A DNA stretch of 64,000 nt from Bacteroidales bacterium (lineage in GTDB: Bacteria > Bacteroidota > Bacteroidia > Bacteroidales > UBA932): NCBI GenBank assembly GCA_017442315.1, contig JAFRZX010000035.1, positions 1 through 64,000 on the forward strand, given 5' to 3'. Both the position numbers and the translations under genes were made by a program. The notes beneath the pieces are model-generated. The model made no database searches. It was not told the origin of the DNA and saw only the letters and a list, made by a program, of their open reading frames with translations. Shown here piece after piece: positions 61,180-64,000 of the stretch (position 1 is its first letter; each line of letters begins with the position of its first letter).

Positions 61180-62900
61180 TGCAAAACAGCATGATACCGA
61201 CCTCTGCGAAAGAGGTCAAGGCTTTAGGATGGGATTACATCGATGTGATCCTGTTTACGGGTGATGCGTTTATCGATCACCCGTCTTTTGGTACTGCTGT
61301 GATAGCAAGATGGCTGCAGAAACATGGGTATCGTGTGGCAGTGGTGCCTCAGCCCAACTGGAGGGATGACCTTAGGGATTTTCGCAAATTGGGAACTCCA
61401 AGACTTTATTTCGGAGTTAATTCTGGAGCCATGGATTCAATGGTCAACCATTATACAGCATCCAAACGCCTCAGGAGTGATGATGCCTATACACCTGAAG
61501 GCAGGGCGGGACAAAGGCCTGACTATGCAGTTACTGTCTATACGCGTATATTGAAGCAGCTTTATCCGGACATCCCTGTCATTATTGGTGGAATTGAGGC
61601 CTCGTTGCGCCGTCTTACCCATTATGACTATTGGCAGGATTCTCTGAAGCCCTCCATATTGGTAGAAAGCGGCGCGGACTGGCTTTGCTATGGGATGGGA
61701 GAAAGGACGATTCTGGAATTCACCAGAGCTGTAGAGGCCGGGAGGAATATAGCTGACATACGCCGTATTCCTCAGCTTGGATTCTATATGGATGGAAGGT
61801 GCAGGGTCAAGGATGCCGTCATTCTCAATTCGTATGAGAGGTGCTGCAAGGATAAGGTGGCGTTTGCCGAGAATTTCCATGTCATAGAGACATATGCCAA
61901 TATGCTTAATCCGCCGGTTCTGGTTGAACCAGTCGGTCAGGGATTCGTTCAGATCAATCCGACATGGCCTCCTGCAACCCAGCAGGAAATGGATTCGTTC
62001 TGGGATCTTCCATATACCAGACTGCCTCATCCAAGATATAAAGGGAAGCATATACCGGCATTCGAGATGATAAAGTTTTCTGTCAATACTCATCGTGGAT
62101 GTTTCGGTGGATGTAATTTCTGTACGATTGCCGCTCACCAGGGGAAGTTCATACAGTCTCGGAGTGAAGAGTCCATATTGAAGGAAATAGCTGCTCTGAA
62201 TGACCTGCCGGGATTTGCAGGGAATATTTCTGATGTAGGAGCTCCTACGGCAAACATGTATGGTATGAAGGGAAAGGATCAGACATTATGTGCGAAGTGC
62301 AGGCGTAAGTCATGCCTTTTTCCGTCTCCATGCCGTAATCTTGACCGTTCACATGCCAGGCTGCTGGATTTATATGCAAAGATAGCAGCCGTAAAAGGAG
62401 TAAGACATGCCTACATAGGCAGCGGCATACGATATGATCTTTTTCTCGATGAAAAAGGTTTTGTGGATGAATCATCCTATCCTTATTTTGAGGAACTGAT
62501 ACTGAAGCATACTTCAGGCCGTCTGAAGGTTGCTCCAGAACACACAGAGGATGCCGTACTTAAACTTATGGCTAAACCATCGTTCCGGTTGTTTGAACGT
62601 CTCAGGAAGGAGTTTGACAAAGTTGTTTCGTCAAGTGGAAGAAATTGTGAACTCGTGCCGTATTTCATATCGGGACATCCTGGCTGCGGAATGAAGGAAA
62701 TGCAACGCCTTGCAGGAAATCCGGCACTCAAGGGACTATATATGGATCAGGTGCAGGATTTTACTCCAACTCCTATGACGACATCATCTGTGATGTTCTA
62801 TACAGGCATGGATCCTAAAAATCTTCAGAAACTGTTTGTAGAGAGAGACATAGAACGTAAAAAGGCTCAGAAATCATTCTTTTTTCGTCGAGGAAAATAG
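61179..62900 (+). CDS. YgiQ-family radical SAM protein
   Basis: A 573-aa protein of the UPF0313/YgiQ group. N-terminal cobalamin-binding-like domain (about 15-200: DVILFTGDAFIDHPSFGTAVIARWLQ in two parts, VIIGGIEASLRRLTHYDYW). The radical SAM cluster motif is CxxxCxxC in HRGCFGGCNFCTIAAHQGK near residue 308. A second cysteine cluster (CAKCRRKSC, then CRN) near residue 370 is typical of the family. The C-terminus carries DQVQDFTPTPMT and is shorter than in E. coli YgiQ. Substrate unknown. Confidence 0.9.
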   Translation: MQNSMIPTSAKEVKALGWDYIDVILFTGDAFIDHPSFGTAVIARWLQKHGYRVAVVPQPNWRDDLRDFRKLGTPRLYFGVNSGAMDSMVNHYTASKRLRSDDAYTPEGRAGQRPDYAVTVYTRILKQLYPDIPVIIGGIEASLRRLTHYDYWQDSLKPSILVESGADWLCYGMGERTILEFTRAVEAGRNIADIRRIPQLGFYMDGRCRVKDAVILNSYERCCKDKVAFAENFHVIETYANMLNPPVLVEPVGQGFVQINPTWPPATQQEMDSFWDLPYTRLPHPRYKGKHIPAFEMIKFSVNTHRGCFGGCNFCTIAAHQGKFIQSRSEESILKEIAALNDLPGFAGNISDVGAPTANMYGMKGKDQTLCAKCRRKSCLFPSPCRNLDRSHARLLDLYAKIAAVKGVRHAYIGSGIRYDLFLDEKGFVDESSYPYFEELILKHTSGRLKVAPEHTEDAVLKLMAKPSFRLFERLRKEFDKVVSSSGRNCELVPYFISGHPGCGMKEMQRLAGNPALKGLYMDQVQDFTPTPMTTSSVMFYTGMDPKNLQKLFVERDIERKKAQKSFFFRRGK

Positions 62901-62919
62901 AAAAAAAGTGCTTTCAGTG

Positions 62920-62950
62920 TTGCTGAATTGAAAAAAATGTCCTACACTTG
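62920..62950 (+). promoter_or_regulatory. Promoter of the small acidic protein gene
   Basis: TTG at 62920-62922 and TACACTTG at 62943-62950, spaced by 20 nt, fit the consensus with one mismatch in the -7 element. It lies 43 nt before the ATG at 62994. Confidence 0.5.
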
Positions 62951-62993
62951 CACCGTATTTCTAAATGCTAACAGTACATTATAAATAACAGAT

Positions 62994-63341
62994 ATGTCGA
63001 CAACACCAAAGAGGAGGGCGGTATGTAGTTTTGAAAATATGTCAGAAGAGCTGACAGCCGCATTTGCAGAAAAATATCCTAAGGGATATGCAGATTATTT
63101 TCAGGATCTGGTAAAGTATGACAAGCCGGATGGAACGTCTTTTTATGCTGTGACGGTGGAGATTCCGGATGCAATATATCTTGTCAAGATAAAGGTAAAG
63201 ACTGATGATGCAGAAGACATCGAGCGTTGGCTTGATGGCGAGGATGGTGATGATGGAGATGGAAATGATGGCGAAAGTCTGCCGGATGATAATATCTCCC
63301 AGTATTCTAACGGTGATGACGATCCGGCTGATGGAGAATAA
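62994..63341 (+). CDS. Small acidic protein of unknown function
   Basis: A 115-aa cytosolic protein with no signal peptide. Residues about 1-75 seem folded (FENMSEELTAAFAEKYPKGYADYFQDL, in a helix, then SFYAVTVEIPDAIYLVKIKVK as strands); residues about 80-115 are almost all Asp, Gly, Asn and Glu and should be disordered. It has its own promoter and is followed by a strong terminator, so it is a single-gene unit. I think similar proteins occur across Bacteroidales, but I know of no assigned function. Confidence 0.65.
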   Translation: MSTTPKRRAVCSFENMSEELTAAFAEKYPKGYADYFQDLVKYDKPDGTSFYAVTVEIPDAIYLVKIKVKTDDAEDIERWLDGEDGDDGDGNDGESLPDDNISQYSNGDDDPADGE

Positions 63342-63379
63342 GATTGCGGTGTTGACCGTACCCGGTACTATATTTTGAT

Positions 63380-63419
63380 GTGACCCCCAAATGTTGGATA
63401 AAAAACTTTTGGGGGTCAC
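63380..63419. terminator. Intrinsic terminator after the small acidic protein gene
   Basis: A 12-bp stem, GTGACCCCCAAA (63380-63391) with TTTGGGGGTCAC (63408-63419), and a 16-nt loop. It lies 38 nt after the gene. The following T-run is short (CATTTTAAC). Confidence 0.75.
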
Positions 63420-63447
63420 GTCATTTTAACAGGCCGGGAATTTTTTA

Positions 63448-63455
63448 TATATTTG
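63448..63455 (+). promoter_or_regulatory. -7 promoter element for the ClC channel gene
   Basis: Reads TATATTTG, a full match to TAnnTTTG, 19 nt before the ATG at 63475. No clear -33 element. Confidence 0.5.
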
Positions 63456-63474
63456 TGCGCTTTACTTGACAAGT

Positions 63475-64000
63475 ATGAAGACCAGGTTTGCTGTTAGAGA
63501 TATTCTTGTTCCGTTGCGTCAGTTCCTGAGCCGGCTTCGTGAAAGAGATGTGATGATAATCCTTTCACTGTTTGTGGGTATCGCTTGCGGATTCGCAGCT
63601 GTGACACTCAAGTTTGCTATTAAGTTCATTCATCAATCCATAACATCATGGTTTGATGGTATGGCATATAACTTCTTGTATATCATATATCCTGGAGTAG
63701 GTATGCTGCTGGCTATGCTGTTTGTCAGATATGTGATCAAGGATAACATCGGACATGGAGTTACAAAAGTACTTGTAGCTGTATCTAAGAACGAGTCCAA
63801 GATACGACCTCACAATATGTGGTCTTCGATGCTCGCATCTTCTGTCACAATCGGATTCGGAGGATCTGTCGGAGCCGAGGCTCCTATAGTATATACGGGT
63901 GCTGCCATAGGTTCAAATGTAGCCAGATATATGGGACTCTCGTATAAGAATATGACGATTCTGTTGGGGTGCGGTGCTGCCGGTGCCGTCGCCGGAATCT
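63475..64000 (+). CDS. ClC-family chloride channel/transporter (5' part only)
   Basis: Partial gene cut by the right edge; about 175 codons are present. It starts MKTRFAVRDILVPLRQFL and has hydrophobic segments from about residue 24 on (MIILSLFVGIACGFAAVTLKF, in a helix). The anion-pathway block appears as GFGGSVGAEAPIVYTGAAIGS, the Bacteroidetes version of the ClC GREGP region with GAEAP, followed by LLGCGAAGAVAGI. Proteins of this type in the group usually continue with CBS domains; that part is outside the window. Confidence 0.9.
   Translation, partial: MKTRFAVRDILVPLRQFLSRLRERDVMIILSLFVGIACGFAAVTLKFAIKFIHQSITSWFDGMAYNFLYIIYPGVGMLLAMLFVRYVIKDNIGHGVTKVLVAVSKNESKIRPHNMWSSMLASSVTIGFGGSVGAEAPIVYTGAAIGSNVARYMGLSYKNMTILLGCGAAGAVAGI

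Noticed and set aside
1-64000. CRISPR arrays, insertion sequences, prophage genes, tRNA or rRNA genes
   Set aside because: No regularly spaced repeats, transposase or phage-type proteins, or tRNA/rRNA-like sequences were recognised on either strand. This was a reading by eye, so a short tRNA could have been missed.

Overview
The window looks like a chromosomal segment from a gut-type Bacteroidales bacterium. The signs are two SusC/SusD outer-membrane loci, many acid-tailed lipoproteins, BACON, fimbrillin-like and DUF-type surface domains, a short (286 aa) primary sigma factor, a Na+-NQR operon, and promoters of the Bacteroidetes form (TTG, about 19 nt, TAnnTTTG). All assignments come from reading the sequence and from recall of protein families; no database search was run.

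Layout. 1-4080 (minus): start of a Na+-translocating NADH:quinone reductase operon, nqrA-B-C-D-E, with nqrE cut by the window edge. 4249-6678 (plus): UvrD/PcrA helicase. 6679-7351: the only long gene-free stretch; it has a well-formed promoter followed by a region rich in inverted repeats and looks like a structured non-coding RNA. 7352-26877 (plus): two surface lipoprotein genes, then a roughly 15-kb co-directional SusC-SusD operon with lipoproteins (DUF4984/4843-like, DUF5003-like, two leucine-rich-repeat proteins), a subtilisin-type protease, a DUF1573 protein and a small lipocalin-like lipoprotein. It carries a protease and no glycoside hydrolase, so a protein or peptide substrate is plausible. 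26960-29251 (plus): a separate TonB-dependent receptor, ended by a strong bidirectional terminator shared with dnaK (minus). 31486-32214: RluA-family pseudouridine synthase.

32235-52541 (minus) is the most unusual region. It reads, in transcription order: ECF sigma factor, FecR-type anti-sigma, SusC with an STN signalling domain, SusD, a degenerate phosphodiester-glycosidase (NAGPA-fold) lipoprotein, two beta-helix lipoproteins, a BACON-NAGPA lipoprotein, a 46-aa peptide, a beta-helix lipoprotein that runs in frame through one TGA into a BACON-NAGPA module, a secreted TIM-barrel/NAGPA fusion, a 73-bp MITE-like element, and an OPA-family organophosphate/sugar-phosphate transporter. I read it as a sigma/anti-sigma controlled outer-membrane system for a glycan or glycoconjugate with sugar-1-phosphodiester bonds, with beta-helix and NAGPA modules amplified about three-fold. 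The substrate is inferred, not shown.

52565-64000 is mostly housekeeping: a lipoprotein thioredoxin; a metal-chelate/corrinoid-type binding lipoprotein; dnaN, a DnaQ-like exonuclease and a divergent FAH-fold protein (minus); then HtrA/DegP protease, primary sigma factor rpoD, argS, a YgiQ-type radical SAM protein, a small acidic protein, a terminator, and the start of a ClC chloride channel cut by the right edge. No tRNA, rRNA, CRISPR array or insertion sequence was recognised.
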